From contig NZ_CP031716.1 of the NCBI RefSeq assembly GCF_001696605.3, positions 2,666,001 through 2,730,000 on the forward strand: DNA of 64,000 nucleotides, read 5' to 3'. Position 1 is the stretch's first letter, and each line of letters starts with the position of its first letter. A model generated the notes under the pieces. It saw only the letters and a list, made by a program, of their open reading frames with translations. It had not been told where the DNA came from and searched no databases. The position numbers were made by a program, and so were the translations under genes. Source of the DNA: Acinetobacter wuhouensis. Lineage in GTDB: Bacteria; Pseudomonadota; Gammaproteobacteria; Pseudomonadales; Moraxellaceae. This document shows positions 37,221 through 49,873 of the stretch, piece after piece.

Positions 37221-37982
37221 ATGGAAATACGTGATCAAATTGTCTTAGTTACAGGTGGGGCTAGAGGCTTAGGTCTGGCGATTACACACGCCTTAATTCG
37301 TGAAGGCGCACGTGTCGTGGTGAATTATTTCAGTAGTGAAGCGTCTGCTCAACAGCTTATGCAAAAATATGCTGATCAAGTTTTTATCTATAAAGCCGAT
37401 ATTACTGATGCTGAACAAGTCAAGACCATGTTCACTCAAGCCAAAACACACTTTGGTCATGCAATTACATCTGTGATCAACAATGCTCTATTGTCTTTTC
37501 AATTTAATGGTGATGCTCGCCCTAAAGTTGAAACTTTGAGTTGGAATACGATGCAACAGCAATTGGACAGTGCTGTTAAAGCTGCACTAAATACTACACA
37601 AGCAGCTTTAGACGATATGAAAGCAGCGTATTTTGGGCGCATAGTAAATATTGGAACCAATTTAGTCCAAAATCCTGTCGTACCTTATCATGACTATACA
37701 GCTGCCAAAGCGGCTCTTTTGGCTTTTACACGCACTACATCTCATGACTTGGGACAATACGGTATCAATGTCAATATGCTGTCTGGTGGTTTACTACGTA
37801 AAACTGATGCCAGCAGTGCAACTCCAGATCAAGTCTTTGATTTGATTGCAGCGTCTACACCACTCCAAGAAGTGACTACACCTGAACAATTTGCAGATGC
37901 AATTTTAATGTTCTTATCACCATGGTCACGTGCCGTGACAGGACAAAATTTGATTGTTGATGGAGGATTAGTTAAAGGCTAA
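37221..37982 (+). CDS. SDR family oxidoreductase (FabG-like)
   Basis: A 253-aa short-chain dehydrogenase with the nucleotide-binding loop VTGGARGLGLAIT and the Tyr-x3-Lys pair YTAAK. The catalytic Ser that normally sits 13 residues before Tyr is Thr (VNIGTNLVQNP). The usual NNAG is NNALLSF. The C-terminal LIVDGGLV segment is that of FabG/3-oxoacyl reductases. Whether it reduces a 3-oxoacyl-thioester or another ketone cannot be told. It is a single gene convergent with sucD. Confidence 0.88.
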   Translation: MEIRDQIVLVTGGARGLGLAITHALIREGARVVVNYFSSEASAQQLMQKYADQVFIYKADITDAEQVKTMFTQAKTHFGHAITSVINNALLSFQFNGDARPKVETLSWNTMQQQLDSAVKAALNTTQAALDDMKAAYFGRIVNIGTNLVQNPVVPYHDYTAAKAALLAFTRTTSHDLGQYGINVNMLSGGLLRKTDASSATPDQVFDLIAASTPLQEVTTPEQFADAILMFLSPWSRAVTGQNLIVDGGLVKG

Positions 37983-38014
37983 TCATTTATTTTTCATCAA
38001 TTAACGATCATAAA

Positions 38015-38040
38015 AAATGGGCATTTTATAATGCCCATTT
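38015..38040. terminator. Bidirectional terminator between the SDR gene and sucD
   Basis: AAATGGGCATT (38015-38025) pairs with AATGCCCATTT (38030-38040) around TTAT, with A- and T-runs on the two sides. It serves the SDR gene (plus) and the sucCD operon (minus). A short TCAAAATCAAT tandem follows at about 38086-38115. Confidence 0.85.
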
Positions 38041-38115
38041 TTCAACTCAGTTAAGCTATTTAGATAAAGTTATTTGAATTAAATTATTCAAAATCAATTC
38101 AAAATCAATTCAAAA

Positions 38116-39006
38116 TTAAGCCAAACCTTGCTTTTTCAAAACTTCTAACATGGTAGAACCCAATTCTGCTGGGCTACGTGTATATGCCATACCCGCTTTT
38201 TCAAATGCCGCAAATTTTTCTTCTGCTGTACCTTTACCACCAGAAATAATTGCACCTGCGTGACCCATACGTTTACCTTTCGGCGCAGTCACACCTGCGA
38301 TATAACCCACAACTGGCTTCGTTACATTCGATTGAATATATTCAGCTGCTTCTTCTTCCGCAGTACCGCCAATTTCACCAATCATAATGATCGCTTCAGT
38401 TTGTGGATCTTCTTGGAACAATTTCAAGCAGTCAATTTGGTTCATCCCTGGAATTGGGTCACCACCGATCCCGATACAAGTTGACTGACCTAAACCAAGC
38501 TTAGTCGTTTGCGCAACCGCTTCATAAGTCAGTGTACCTGAACGTGAAATAATCCCGATTTTACCAGGTTGGTGAATATGACCAGGCATGATCCCGATCT
38601 TACATTCACCTGGTGTGATAATCCCTGGACAGTTCGGACCAATTAAACGTGCGCCATTACCATAAGTTTCAAGGTAACGTTTTGCTTTCAGCATGTCTAA
38701 AGTAGGTACACCTTCAGTGATCACCACAATCAGTTCAATACCTGAATCAATCGATTCAATAATTGAATCTAAAACAAATGGTGCAGGCACGTAAATCGAA
38801 GTTGCATTTGCACCTGTCTCTTTTACAGCTTCACGCATGGTGTTAAATACAGGTAAACCAATATGTGTTTGACCGCCTTTGCCTGGTGTTACACCACCCA
38901 CCACTTTCGTACCATAGGCAATTGATTGCTCAGAATGAAAAGTACCATTTTTACCTGTAAAACCTTGTACCAATACTTTTGTGTCTTTATTTACTAATAC
39001 GCTCAT
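38116..39006 (-). CDS. sucD: Succinate-CoA ligase (ADP-forming) subunit alpha
   Basis: SucD (296 aa) holds the phosphohistidine of succinyl-CoA synthetase: His249 in [13 protein letters not shown]. The CoA-binding start [14 protein letters not shown] and [20 protein letters not shown] are present. It is the second gene of a two-gene unit, 12 bases after sucC, and ends before the bidirectional terminator. Its product carries out the substrate-level phosphorylation step of the TCA cycle. Confidence 0.98.
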   Translation of the reverse strand: MSVLVNKDTKVLVQGFTGKNGTFHSEQSIAYGTKVVGGVTPGKGGQTHIGLPVFNTMREAVKETGANATSIYVPAPFVLDSIIESIDSGIELIVVITEGVPTLDMLKAKRYLETYGNGARLIGPNCPGIITPGECKIGIMPGHIHQPGKIGIISRSGTLTYEAVAQTTKLGLGQSTCIGIGGDPIPGMNQIDCLKLFQEDPQTEAIIMIGEIGGTAEEEAAEYIQSNVTKPVVGYIAGVTAPKGKRMGHAGAIISGGKGTAEEKFAAFEKAGMAYTRSPAELGSTMLEVLKKQGLA

Positions 39007-39018
39007 GATTGATACTCC

Positions 39019-40185
39019 TTACGCTTTCACTGCAGCAACAACTTTTTCTGCGGCATCAGCTAAACCGTTCGCAGAAATTAATTTTAAACCTGATTCATCA
39101 AGTAATTTTGCACCTAATTCTGCATTGTTCCCTTCTAAGCGAACAACTACAGGTACAGTTACATTTACTTCTTGAACCGCTGCAATAATTGCTTCAGCAA
39201 TCATGTCACAACGTACGATTCCACCGAAAATATTGATCAAAACACCTTGCACAGACGAGTCTGAAAGAATAATTTTGAATGCTTCAATCACGCGATCTTT
39301 GGTTGCACCACCACCAACATCGAGGAAGTTGGCAGGTTGACCACCATACAGTTTGATAATGTCCATGGTTGCCATTGCAAGACCAGCACCATTCACCATA
39401 CAGCCAATGTTACCTTCAAGTGCAACATAGTTTAGATCAAATTCAGATGCTTTCAACTCACGTTCATTTTCCTGAGATTTATCACGCATCGCCGAAATTT
39501 CAGGAAGACGGTATAACGCATTTGAGTCAATACCAATTTTGGCATCGACACATAAAATTTCACCATTTTCACGAACAGATAATGGGTTAATTTCGAATAA
39601 GGCAAAATCATTTTCTACAAATGCTTGATAAGCACCTGTCATAATCGTCACGAATTGAGCAATCTGCTTATCTTTCAAGCCCAATTGGAATGCCACATCA
39701 CGCGCTTGGAATGGCAATAAACCGACTAATGGGTCTACTTCAACTTTGATAATTTTTTCAGGGGTTTCTTCTGCAACTTTCTCAATTTCAACACCGCCTT
39801 CAGTCGATGCCATGAAAGTTACACGACGACTTGAACGATCAACCACAGCACCCAAATAAAGCTCACGCTCTACAGGATAGACATCTTCACAAACAAGAAT
39901 ACTATTTACAGGTTGACCATTCGCATCGGTTTGATAGGTCACTAAATTCGTGCCCAATAGATTTTTTGCATATTCTGCTGCTTCTTCGGCAGATTTAACA
40001 ACTTTAACGCCACCTGCTTTACCACGTCCACCTGCGTGAACCTGAGCTTTCATGACTGCAAATTTGCCACCAATTTGGGCAAATGCTTTAGAAGCTTCAT
40101 CAGGAGTTGTAATTAAGATGCCTTCTTGAACTGGCATACCATATTTTTTTAACAGCGCTTTCGATTGATACTCATGTAGATTCAT
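39019..40185 (-). CDS. sucC: Succinate-CoA ligase (ADP-forming) subunit beta
   Basis: SucC (388 aa) is the ATP-grasp subunit that binds the nucleotide. It begins [19 protein letters not shown], has the [19 protein letters not shown]-binding motif, the Mg-binding FEINPL, and the [15 protein letters not shown] and [10 protein letters not shown] segments. Length matches E. coli (388). It starts the sucCD unit. A strong terminator 5' to it separates it from lpd, so it has its own promoter in the 167-base gap. Confidence 0.98.
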   Translation of the reverse strand: MNLHEYQSKALLKKYGMPVQEGILITTPDEASKAFAQIGGKFAVMKAQVHAGGRGKAGGVKVVKSAEEAAEYAKNLLGTNLVTYQTDANGQPVNSILVCEDVYPVERELYLGAVVDRSSRRVTFMASTEGGVEIEKVAEETPEKIIKVEVDPLVGLLPFQARDVAFQLGLKDKQIAQFVTIMTGAYQAFVENDFALFEINPLSVRENGEILCVDAKIGIDSNALYRLPEISAMRDKSQENERELKASEFDLNYVALEGNIGCMVNGAGLAMATMDIIKLYGGQPANFLDVGGGATKDRVIEAFKIILSDSSVQGVLINIFGGIVRCDMIAEAIIAAVQEVNVTVPVVVRLEGNNAELGAKLLDESGLKLISANGLADAAEKVVAAVKA

Positions 40186-40321
40186 TTTTTACCTTTTACT
40201 ACTTTTCACGTTGTTATGACACACTAATAGTTAAACTTCCATCGCAATAACTATTGGCATTTATTAAATTTGTTCTTTTATTTTTAGATGATTATTCACT
40301 TAAAAACAACCACCAAATGTA

Positions 40322-40347
40322 AAAAGAGCGGTCGAAACCGCTCTTTT
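40322..40347 (-). terminator. Terminator of the sucAB-lpd unit
   Basis: AAAAGAGCGGT (40322-40332) pairs with ACCGCTCTTTT (40337-40347) around CGAA, directly after the lpd stop. The UUCG/CGAA-type tetraloop and T-run give a very stable intrinsic terminator that separates lpd from sucCD. Confidence 0.9.
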
Positions 40348-40352
40348 TTGTG

Positions 40353-41828
<1,476 letters not shown>

Positions 41829-41845
41829 ATTGTTATTCTTAAGAA

Positions 41846-43057
41846 TTAAAGATCAAGGATTAAACGTGCTGGCTCTTCAAGCAATTCTTTAATTGCTACA
41901 AGGAAACCTACAGCTTCTTTACCATCGATTAAACGGTGATCATAAGAAAGAGCCAAATACATCATTGGCAAAATTTCTACTTGACCATTTACAGCCATTG
42001 GACGCTCTTGGATTTTATGCATACCCAAAATTGCAGTCTGTGGTGTATTTAAAATAGGTGTAGAAAGTAATGAACCGAAAGTACCACCATTAGTAATAGT
42101 GAACGTACCGCCAGTCATATCTTCAATACCAAGTTTACCGTCACGCGCTTTACCAGCATATGCACGGATACCATTTTCAACTTCAGCATAGTTCATGCGG
42201 TCTGTATCACGGAGTACAGGAACAACCAAGCCACGCTCAGAAGAAACAGCTACACCGATGTCATAGTAACCGTGATAAACAATATCATCACCATCAATTG
42301 ACGCATTTACAGCTGGGTAGCGTTTAAGCGCTTCAGTAGCCGCTTTAACAAAGAAAGACATAAAGCCTAAACGAGCACCATGACGTTTTTCGAACGCATC
42401 TTTGTATTGCGCACGCATTTCCATGATTGGCTTCATGTTGACTTCGTTGAACGTTGTTAACATTGCAGTGCTTTGAGTCGCAGCAAGTAAACGTTCAGCA
42501 ACACGTTTACGAAGACGAGTCATAGGAACACGTTTTTCGATACGTTCACCAACAGCAACGCTCAATGGAGTTGCAGAAGCAGCTGGTTTAGCTTGATGAT
42601 TTGCAACATCTTCTTTAGTGATACGACCACCGCGACCAGTACCATCTACATCAGATGCAGCAATACCAGTTTCAGTTAACGCTTTACGAACTGCAGGCGC
42701 TTGATCAGCAACTTGAACGCGTTCAACTACAGGCGCATTACCTGCTTGAGTTTGTGAAGCAGCTTGTTCAACTTTCTCTTCTGATTGAACTGCTTCAGTT
42801 TGAGCAGCGCCAGAAACAGCACCTTCTTCAAACGTTGCAATCACTTCAGCAGAAAGAACTGTATCGCCTTCATTTTTAACGATAGATGCAATTGTACCGT
42901 CAGCAGGAGCAACAACTTCTAAAACAACTTTATCCGTTTCAATATCACAAATCACTTCATCACGTGATACTGCTTCACCTGGTTGTTTGTGCCAAGTTGC
43001 AACTGTTCCGTCAGCAACTGACTCTGGGAACACCGGTGCTTTAATTTCGGTTGCCAT
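41846..43057 (-). CDS. sucB: Dihydrolipoyllysine succinyltransferase (E2)
   Basis: SucB (403 aa) forms the core of the 2-oxoglutarate dehydrogenase complex. The lipoyl domain (about 1-77) has acceptor Lys43 in [10 protein letters not shown] Gln/Ala-rich linker and the E3/E1-binding domain ([22 protein letters not shown], read in part) follow at about 122-152. The catalytic domain ends with His374 and Asp378 in SYDHRLIDG. Its ATG overlaps the sucA TAA, and the RBS GGAGA lies inside sucA. Confidence 0.98.
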   Translation of the reverse strand: MATEIKAPVFPESVADGTVATWHKQPGEAVSRDEVICDIETDKVVLEVVAPADGTIASIVKNEGDTVLSAEVIATFEEGAVSGAAQTEAVQSEEKVEQAASQTQAGNAPVVERVQVADQAPAVRKALTETGIAASDVDGTGRGGRITKEDVANHQAKPAASATPLSVAVGERIEKRVPMTRLRKRVAERLLAATQSTAMLTTFNEVNMKPIMEMRAQYKDAFEKRHGARLGFMSFFVKAATEALKRYPAVNASIDGDDIVYHGYYDIGVAVSSERGLVVPVLRDTDRMNYAEVENGIRAYAGKARDGKLGIEDMTGGTFTITNGGTFGSLLSTPILNTPQTAILGMHKIQERPMAVNGQVEILPMMYLALSYDHRLIDGKEAVGFLVAIKELLEEPARLILDL

Positions 43058-45906
43058 TATTTAGATTCTCCTGATTGTTCAGCGACGATCGCTAAAGCGT
43101 CATTTACGAGCTGAGCTTGTTGTTTTGCATGCAAATAAGGTGAGCCACATGCAGGTGCAGCTGAAGCTTCACGTCCTGCGTAGCTGATTTGAACTTGTTG
43201 ACCAGACTTCATCACGCCTTCGTATAAACGTGGAGCGATGAATAACCAAGCGCCTTGGTTCTTCGGTTCTTCTTGACACCAAACGAGTTCTTTCACGTTT
43301 GGATATGCTGCAAGAACTTCTGCAAGGCGTTGTTCTGGGTATGGATACAATTGTTCAACACGCACGATTGCGATGTTCAAGTTCTCTTCACGACGTTTTT
43401 CAAGTAAGTCGTAATAAACTTTACCACCACAAAGCACAACACGTGTTACATCTTGTTTGTTGATGTTATCCACTTCATCAATCACAGTCTGGAATGTACC
43501 AGTAGCAAGCTCATCTAAAGTAGACGTTGCAAGCTTGTGACGAAGTAATGATTTAGGTGACATTACGATCAATGGTTTACGTAAAGGACGAATCGCTTGA
43601 CGACGTAAAACATGATAGATCTGTGCAGGTGTAGTCGGTGTAATCACTTGCATGTTTTCTTCAGCACAAAGCTGTAGATAACGTTCTAAACGTGCAGATG
43701 AATGCTCTGGACCTTGACCTTCAAAGCCGTGTGGAAGCAACATTGTCAAACCACAAACACGCTCCCATTTGGTTTCACCAGAAGCGATGAATTGGTCAAT
43801 CACCATTTGCGCACAGTTTGCAAAGTCACCGAACTGAGCTTCCCAAACGATCAAGCTTTTCGGCAATGTAGTTGAATAACCATATTCAAATGCAAGTACA
43901 GCCAATTCTGACAATAATGAGTCATAAATTGCAGTACGTGGTTGGTTTTCTTTGATATGACAAAGTGGAATATAAACCGAACCATCAACTTGGTTATGAA
44001 GTTTCGCATGACGGTGTGAGAATGTACCACGACCTACGTCTTCACCAGTTAAACGAACAAGGAAACCATCATCAAGCAAAGACGCATACGCTAAAGTTTC
44101 AGCAGCACCCCAGTTCAATGGCATTTCGCCTGTTTGCATTTTCAAACGGTCATCAATCACTTTAGAAACTTGACGTTGCATCACAAAGCCTTCAGGCAAT
44201 TGACGCATTTTTTGACCAAGCTCTTTTAAGCGTTCGATTGGGAAACGTGTATCCCATTCGTCTGTATAGTCATGACCCAAGTATGGAGACCAATCGACAA
44301 ACATTTTTTTGTTTGGTTCAAGTACCAGTGCGTTTGCAACATGGTTACCTGCTTCAAGATCTTCACGATATTTTTCAACCAAAGCATCTGCCGCCGCGCG
44401 ATCTAATACTTTTTCTTGTACCAATTGATCTGCATAAAGCGTACGAGTTGTCGCTTTTTTGCTAATTACTTGATACATCATTGGTTGAGTTGCTGCTGGT
44501 TCGTCTGCTTCGTTATGACCACGACGACGGTAACAGAACATATCAATCACAACATCTTTACGGAATGTGTGACGGAAATCATGAGCCAATTGAGAAACAA
44601 ATAATACAGCTTCTGGATCATCACCATTTACATGGAAGATCGGTGCTTGGATCATTTTCGCAATGTCAGTACAGTATTCTGTAGAACGCGCATCACGTGG
44701 ATCAGAAGTTGTAAAGCCCACTTGGTTGTTGACCACGATGTGAACTGTACCACCGACTGTGTAACCACGAGTTTGTGACATTTGGAAAGTTTCTTGGTTT
44801 ACACCTTGACCTGCAAATGCAGCATCACCGTGAACAATGATTGGCAATACATCATCACCACCAATGTCTTTACGACGGACTTGACGTGCACGTACAGAAC
44901 CTTCAACTACAGGTCCAACAATTTCCAAGTGTGATGGGTTAAACGCCAATGCCAAGTGAACTTCACCACCTGGAGTCATTACGTTTGAAGAGAAACCTTG
45001 GTGATATTTAACGTCACCAGAACCTTTTTTGTTGAGTGCTTTACCTTCAAACTCACCAAACAAGTCAGCTGGGTTTTTACCCATGATGTTGACAAGTAAG
45101 TTCAAACGACCACGGTGTGGCATCCCGATCACAACTTCTTTACAACCTACAGAACCTGCACGTTGAATCAGTTCGTTGACCATAGGAATGAAAGATTCAC
45201 CACCTTCAACACCGAAACGTTTAGCACCTACATATTTATTACCGAGGAATTTTTCAAGACCTTCAGCCGCTGTTAAACGCTCAAGTACATGTTTCTTTTG
45301 ATCAGCAGAGAAATTGAATTGACCACGCGCACCTTCAAGGCGTTGTTGAATCCAACGTTTTTCTTTGGTATCAACAATGTGCATGTATTCAACACCGATA
45401 GAAGCACAATATGTCGCTTCCATGGCATTTACCAATTCACCCAAAGTCGCTTCAGTTTTACCAATTGCTAAATTACCAGCATTGAAAACTGTATCTAAAT
45501 CAGACTTTGTTAAACCGTGTGCAGCAAGATCCAAATCTGGCACATCTTCGCGTTTTGCCAAACCAAGTGGATCTAATTTTGCTTTTTGATGCCCACGGTT
45601 ACGATACGCCGCGATTAATTGCAATACACCAATTTGACGACGTTCATGCTCAGTACTTACTTCACTTTGCACAACAGGCTGAACACGGTTCGAATTGCGA
45701 CCTAATAATAAGAATTGCTCACGAATATTTCCGTGTGGTTGATCACCTTTAGGGAATTTATCGAAATATTGCTGCCAGTCCTCACCTACTGAGGTTGGAG
45801 AAGAAAGGTACTGTTCGTAAAGCTCTTCAATATACGCTGCACTATCAGCGGAAAGTTCAGTGTCAAGACGCAGTGCGTCAGCAACTTCTTGCATTTGTGG
45901 ACCCAT
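43057..45906 (-). CDS. sucA: 2-oxoglutarate dehydrogenase E1 component
   Basis: SucA (949 aa) is the thiamine-diphosphate decarboxylase of the 2-oxoglutarate dehydrogenase complex. The N-terminal [20 protein letters not shown] segment is present. The ThDP-binding core shows [25 protein letters not shown] and [11 protein letters not shown]; the transketolase-like part has [13 protein letters not shown] and [18 protein letters not shown]. Length is normal. It begins the sucAB-lpd unit; the 5' leader is structured. Confidence 0.98.
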   Translation of the reverse strand: MGPQMQEVADALRLDTELSADSAAYIEELYEQYLSSPTSVGEDWQQYFDKFPKGDQPHGNIREQFLLLGRNSNRVQPVVQSEVSTEHERRQIGVLQLIAAYRNRGHQKAKLDPLGLAKREDVPDLDLAAHGLTKSDLDTVFNAGNLAIGKTEATLGELVNAMEATYCASIGVEYMHIVDTKEKRWIQQRLEGARGQFNFSADQKKHVLERLTAAEGLEKFLGNKYVGAKRFGVEGGESFIPMVNELIQRAGSVGCKEVVIGMPHRGRLNLLVNIMGKNPADLFGEFEGKALNKKGSGDVKYHQGFSSNVMTPGGEVHLALAFNPSHLEIVGPVVEGSVRARQVRRKDIGGDDVLPIIVHGDAAFAGQGVNQETFQMSQTRGYTVGGTVHIVVNNQVGFTTSDPRDARSTEYCTDIAKMIQAPIFHVNGDDPEAVLFVSQLAHDFRHTFRKDVVIDMFCYRRRGHNEADEPAATQPMMYQVISKKATTRTLYADQLVQEKVLDRAAADALVEKYREDLEAGNHVANALVLEPNKKMFVDWSPYLGHDYTDEWDTRFPIERLKELGQKMRQLPEGFVMQRQVSKVIDDRLKMQTGEMPLNWGAAETLAYASLLDDGFLVRLTGEDVGRGTFSHRHAKLHNQVDGSVYIPLCHIKENQPRTAIYDSLLSELAVLAFEYGYSTTLPKSLIVWEAQFGDFANCAQMVIDQFIASGETKWERVCGLTMLLPHGFEGQGPEHSSARLERYLQLCAEENMQVITPTTPAQIYHVLRRQAIRPLRKPLIVMSPKSLLRHKLATSTLDELATGTFQTVIDEVDNINKQDVTRVVLCGGKVYYDLLEKRREENLNIAIVRVEQLYPYPEQRLAEVLAAYPNVKELVWCQEEPKNQGAWLFIAPRLYEGVMKSGQQVQISYAGREASAAPACGSPYLHAKQQAQLVNDALAIVAEQSGESK

Positions 45907-46429
45907 TTCCTATTGCAAAAACATTAGAGGGTGCTTTTTAAGCACTCCCATGATTGATAATGCCAAATCGGTAAATTGACATTCACCCATCAGGCGCTAA
46001 TGACCAAGGGGCGTTAACAACATTGGCTAATAACCAATGCAGACAATGAATCATAACGCCTTCATTGGCATCATCACTCATCTATATACTCAACCGCAGC
46101 TGAGCAATTTTTTGCAAATCGACTTAGAAAAAACAAAGCGTAAATTTGCTTTTTCTAAAGCGGTTCTAAGCTTAGTTTATAAAAATATTTATAAACCGTT
46201 ATGAATCACACTTATGTAGATAAAATGTACTAAAAAAGCAGTCCGTTTTTCACATATAGTGGTTTGTTAAATCCTAACATGAACTGTCGGTCCAATTGAT
46301 TTTTTTGACACATACCATCCATAAATTAGCTAAATACATACAAAGAATAATCTATTATCATCAGCCCATTTATATAAAATAATGATGGCGAAGATCGTAT
46401 TTTTCAATGCTTTTCAAAAATCAATAAAA
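45907..46429. promoter_or_regulatory. Structured leader and promoter region of sucA
   Basis: The sucA-sdhB spacer (523 bases) has no gene. It carries a nested inverted repeat: GGCGTTA (46010-46016) with TAACGCC (46054-46060), and inside it CATTGG (46021-46026) with CCAATG (46034-46039). An imperfect direct repeat also occurs, GCTAATGACCAA at 45996 and GCTAATAACCAA at 46026. These lie 90-155 bases upstream of the sucA start and could be a regulator site. The rest is AT-rich. Confidence 0.5.
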
Positions 46430-46461
46430 AAGAGCGCACATCTAAAGATGCGCGCCCTCCT
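46430..46461 (-). terminator. Terminator of the sdhCDAB unit
   Basis: GCGCACATCT pairs with AGATGCGCGC with one mismatch around AA, flanked by AAAAAGAG and CTCCTTTT arms that also pair partly. It lies just past the sdhB stop and is followed on the minus strand by TTTTTTATTG. Confidence 0.75.
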
Positions 46462-46473
46462 TTTCACGTCGTA

Positions 46474-47184
46474 TTAACCAGCTTGGTCGAGCAACATGCT
46501 ACGGATATGACCGATTGCTTTTGTTGGGTTCAAACCTTTAGGACATACAGACACACAGTTCATAATCCCTTTACAACGGAACAATGAGAATGGGTCATCA
46601 AGACGACTTAAACGATCTTGAGTCGCTGTATCACGAGAATCGATGATAAAACGATATGCATTCAACAATGCAGATGGGCCTAAGAATTTATCAGGGTTCC
46701 ACCAGAATGATGGGCATGAAGTTGAACAACATGCACAAAGAATACATTCATACAAACCATCAAGATGTTCACGATCTTCAGGAGACTGTAAACGCTCTTT
46801 CGGTGGCGCAGGTTGATTATTGATTAGGAATGGTTGAATTTTGTCATACTGATCGTAGAACTGATTCATATCCACAACTAAATCTTTAACCACTGGCAAA
46901 CCAGGCAATGGACGAATCACGATTTTTTCTGGTAAATCGTTCAAGTTCCAAAGACAAGCCAAACCATTTTTACCGTTGATGTTCACACCATCCGAACCAC
47001 AAATACCTTCACGGCAAGAGCGACGGAAAGTCAAAGACTCATCTTCTACTTTTAATGCAAGAAGAGCATCAAGCAACATACGGTGCTTATCAGTCAATTC
47101 AAGTTTAAAAGTTTGCATGTACGGTGCTTTATCCTTATCAGGATCATAGCGGTAGATTTCGAATGTACGGGTACCTCTACTCAT
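46474..47184 (-). CDS. sdhB: Succinate dehydrogenase iron-sulfur subunit
   Basis: SdhB (236 aa) carries three Fe-S clusters that link SdhA flavin to the membrane quinone site. The 2Fe-2S ligands are in SCREGICGSDGVNINGKNGLAC (read in part), the 4Fe-4S in CILCACCSTSCPS and the 3Fe-4S in CKGIMNCVSVCPKGLNP. It is the last gene of sdhCDAB, 14 bases after sdhA, before the terminator. Confidence 0.98.
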   Translation of the reverse strand: MSRGTRTFEIYRYDPDKDKAPYMQTFKLELTDKHRMLLDALLALKVEDESLTFRRSCREGICGSDGVNINGKNGLACLWNLNDLPEKIVIRPLPGLPVVKDLVVDMNQFYDQYDKIQPFLINNQPAPPKERLQSPEDREHLDGLYECILCACCSTSCPSFWWNPDKFLGPSALLNAYRFIIDSRDTATQDRLSRLDDPFSLFRCKGIMNCVSVCPKGLNPTKAIGHIRSMLLDQAG

Positions 47185-47198
47185 CTTATTTCTCCCAA

Positions 47199-49097
47199 TT
47201 AGAATGTACGTGGTTTAGGTGGAATTGGATCAACTTTCAATGGATTATAGCGTACTGGCTTATATTCCAAGTGATTGTCTGTAGAGAACCACAACGTGTG
47301 TTTCATCCACTCATCATCACGACGACCATATGGGTAATCTGCATGATCAGGTGGTAACTCGTAATCTACAACCGTATGCGCACCACGACATTCTTTACGT
47401 GCAGCAGCAGAAATCAAGGTTGCTTTCGCTACTTCGTATAAGTTTTCAACTTCCAAAGCTTCAATACGTGCTGTGTTGAATACTTTAGATTTGTCTTTCA
47501 AGTGAATGTTACGTACACGAGGTTCGATTGCAAGAATCTGTTTAACACCTTCGTCAAGTAATGCTTGAGTACGGAATACACCCGCGTGATCTTGAACGAT
47601 GTCACGGATTGCATCAGCGACTTCTTGTGCATTTTCACCTGAAGTTGAATCATCAAGGTGTTTGATACGATTTACTGTATTTACAAGCACAGTTGTAGGT
47701 AATGGTGTGTACTCATCACCGTGATGTTTAGTCACGTAATCAATGATGTGTTCACCTGCAGCTTTACCAAATACAACCAAGTCAAGAAGTGAGTTCGTAC
47801 CTAAACGGTTTGCACCATGTACAGATACGCAAGAACATTCACCAATTGCATAGAAACCTTTTACAGGTTTAGTGAAGTTACGTTCACCACCATTGTGTGA
47901 ATACACACCAGTTTCTTTGTTGTAGTTCGCAACAAGTTCTTGAGTTTCAGCACTTTCAGGAAGAACAACTTGACCATGAATATTCGTTGGAATACCACCC
48001 ATTTGATAATGGATTGTTGGTACTACAGGAATCGCTTCTTTAGTGATGTCAACGTTCGCGAATTTTTTACCGATCTCAAATACAGATGGTAAACGCTTCA
48101 TGATCGTGTCCGCACCCAAGTGAGTCATATCAAGAAGGATATAATCACCTTTAGGACCACAACCACGACCTTCTTTGATCTCTTGGTCCATAGAACGTGA
48201 TACGAAGTCACGTGGAGCCAAATCTTTCAAAGTTGGTGCATAACGTTCCATGAACGGTTCGCCGTCTTTGTTACGAAGGATTGCACCTTCACCACGACAA
48301 CCTTCAGTCAACAATACGCCTGCGCCCGCTACACCTGTAGGGTGGAACTGCCAGAATTCCATATCTTGTAATGGAATACCTGCACGAGCCGCCATACCAA
48401 GACCGTCACCAGTGTTGATATATGCGTTAGTAGATGCACGGTAAACACGACCCGCACCACCAGTAGCAAACAATGTTGCTTTACCTTGGAATACTGCAAT
48501 TTTACCCGTTTCTTGGTCAATCGCAGTTACACCAAGCACATCACCTTCTTCATTACGGATTAAATCTAATGCAATCCATTCAACAAAGAATTGAGTACCC
48601 ATTTTCACGTTGCTTTGATAAAGCGTGTGAAGAAGTGCGTGACCTGTACGGTCAGCAGCAGCACAAGCACGTGGAACTGGTTTTTCACCATAGTTCGCAG
48701 CATGACCACCGAAAGGACGTTGGTAAATTGTACCGTCAGCGTTACGGTCAAATGGCATACCAAGGTGTTCAAGTTCATAAACAACTTGAGGCGCTTCACG
48801 AGTCATAAACTCGATTGCGTCTTGGTCACCTAACCAGTCTGAACCTTTAACAGTGTCATAGAAGTGATAGTGCCAGTTATCTTCTTGCATATTACCAAGA
48901 GATGCACCAATACCACCTTGAGCCGCAACTGTATGAGAACGAGTTGGGAATACTTTGGTTAGCACAGCAACTTTCAAACCTGCTTGAGCAAGCTGATAAG
49001 AAGCACGCATACCTGAACCACCACCACCAACGATGACTGCATCGAAAGTTTCGTGTGGAATATTTGTGTAATCTTCTTTAGGGATTATAGCGCCCAT
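47199..49097 (-). CDS. sdhA: Succinate dehydrogenase flavoprotein subunit
   Basis: SdhA (632 aa) oxidises succinate to fumarate with covalent FAD. The FAD loop is AVIVGGGGSGMRAS (20-33), the flavinylated His is His55 in SHTVAAQGGIGA, and the active-site region has TEGCRGEGAILRN and the Arg-containing catalytic loop. HxHxxR-type motifs of the succinate site and the C-terminal KECRGAH are present. It follows sdhD by 12 bases. Confidence 0.98.
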   Translation of the reverse strand: MGAIIPKEDYTNIPHETFDAVIVGGGGSGMRASYQLAQAGLKVAVLTKVFPTRSHTVAAQGGIGASLGNMQEDNWHYHFYDTVKGSDWLGDQDAIEFMTREAPQVVYELEHLGMPFDRNADGTIYQRPFGGHAANYGEKPVPRACAAADRTGHALLHTLYQSNVKMGTQFFVEWIALDLIRNEEGDVLGVTAIDQETGKIAVFQGKATLFATGGAGRVYRASTNAYINTGDGLGMAARAGIPLQDMEFWQFHPTGVAGAGVLLTEGCRGEGAILRNKDGEPFMERYAPTLKDLAPRDFVSRSMDQEIKEGRGCGPKGDYILLDMTHLGADTIMKRLPSVFEIGKKFANVDITKEAIPVVPTIHYQMGGIPTNIHGQVVLPESAETQELVANYNKETGVYSHNGGERNFTKPVKGFYAIGECSCVSVHGANRLGTNSLLDLVVFGKAAGEHIIDYVTKHHGDEYTPLPTTVLVNTVNRIKHLDDSTSGENAQEVADAIRDIVQDHAGVFRTQALLDEGVKQILAIEPRVRNIHLKDKSKVFNTARIEALEVENLYEVAKATLISAAARKECRGAHTVVDYELPPDHADYPYGRRDDEWMKHTLWFSTDNHLEYKPVRYNPLKVDPIPPKPRTF

Positions 49098-49109
49098 GAT
49101 TGTTTCCTA

Positions 49110-49475
49110 TCAATTCGCCCAAAAAATCTGGATTGCCCAAATCGCGTATGCAAAAACTGCAATAATCACTGCAGAAGTCAATACCAAACGCAAACCTGAA
49201 GCCGAAGGACCCATTTGACGTGTAGTCACATAGTCAGTGAATACTTGCCACATACCAATCCAAGCGTGTGCAACTAAAGACAAAACAGCCAATAAAGATA
49301 AAATCTTCATCGGAAGTGTCATCATGAAGCCAAACCATTGCTCATAGTTAAATCCGCCATTGCAGAGAATCCAACCCAAAACCACAACAGTATAAACAGC
49401 AAGCACAACAGCACTCACACGTTGGATATACCAATCACGAGAACCTGAACCCGTTAAACCTGTAGCACTTTTCAT
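49110..49475 (-). CDS. sdhD: Succinate dehydrogenase membrane anchor SdhD
   Basis: SdhD (about 121 aa) is a three-helix anchor that, with SdhC, holds heme b and the quinone site. The N-terminus is MKSATGLTGSGSRDWYIQRVSAVVL, where SGSRDWYIQRVSA is the family's quinone-side motif. Helices lie at about 22-40, 52-77 and 95-117. The start was placed at ATG 49475, which overlaps the sdhC stop (TAATG); the in-frame ATG at 49490 lies inside sdhC. Confidence 0.93.
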   Translation of the reverse strand: MKSATGLTGSGSRDWYIQRVSAVVLAVYTVVVLGWILCNGGFNYEQWFGFMMTLPMKILSLLAVLSLVAHAWIGMWQVFTDYVTTRQMGPSASGLRLVLTSAVIIAVFAYAIWAIQIFWAN

Positions 49476-49873
49476 TAGAGAACAATCCATACAAATGATG
49501 CGATTACAGAAATCGCAGCCAAAATTAATGCAATTGTAGCTACAACGCGACCACTTTGAAGTTCTTCAGCAAAACCAAGGTCTGCAAATAAGTGTTTAAT
49601 ACCCATAATGAAATGGAATAATAAGCCTGCTACAAACACCCATACGATGAAACGTACAACGAAGCCACCAAAGATTGCTTGAACTTGAGCAAAACCTTCT
49701 GGTGAAGACAATGATTTGTCTAAAAGCCACAAAAGTACCGGTACGAGTAAAAATACGATGACACCAGAAAGACGGTGTAGAATTGATGCAATAGCCACAG
49801 GGGATTTTAAGTTTACATCTAAAACTTGACCCATGGACAAATTGACAGGTCTGTTGCTTTTCACAGCGGGCAT
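49475..49873 (-). CDS. sdhC: Succinate dehydrogenase cytochrome b556 subunit SdhC
   Basis: SdhC (132 aa) is the cytochrome b anchor. The family signature SPVAIASILHRLSGVIVF is at about 24-41. Three helices follow, the second ending in LLFHFIMGIKHLFADLGF, whose first His is a good heme-b axial ligand candidate. It starts the sdhCDAB unit. The first 14 residues (MPAVKSNRPVNLSM) could be shortened to Met14 without loss of conserved residues. Confidence 0.95.
   Translation of the reverse strand: MPAVKSNRPVNLSMGQVLDVNLKSPVAIASILHRLSGVIVFLLVPVLLWLLDKSLSSPEGFAQVQAIFGGFVVRFIVWVFVAGLLFHFIMGIKHLFADLGFAEELQSGRVVATIALILAAISVIASFVWIVL

Noticed and set aside
38086..38115. Short tandem TCAAAATCAAT after the SDR/sucD terminator
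   Set aside because: Only two to three imperfect units in AT-rich DNA; too short to call a functional repeat.
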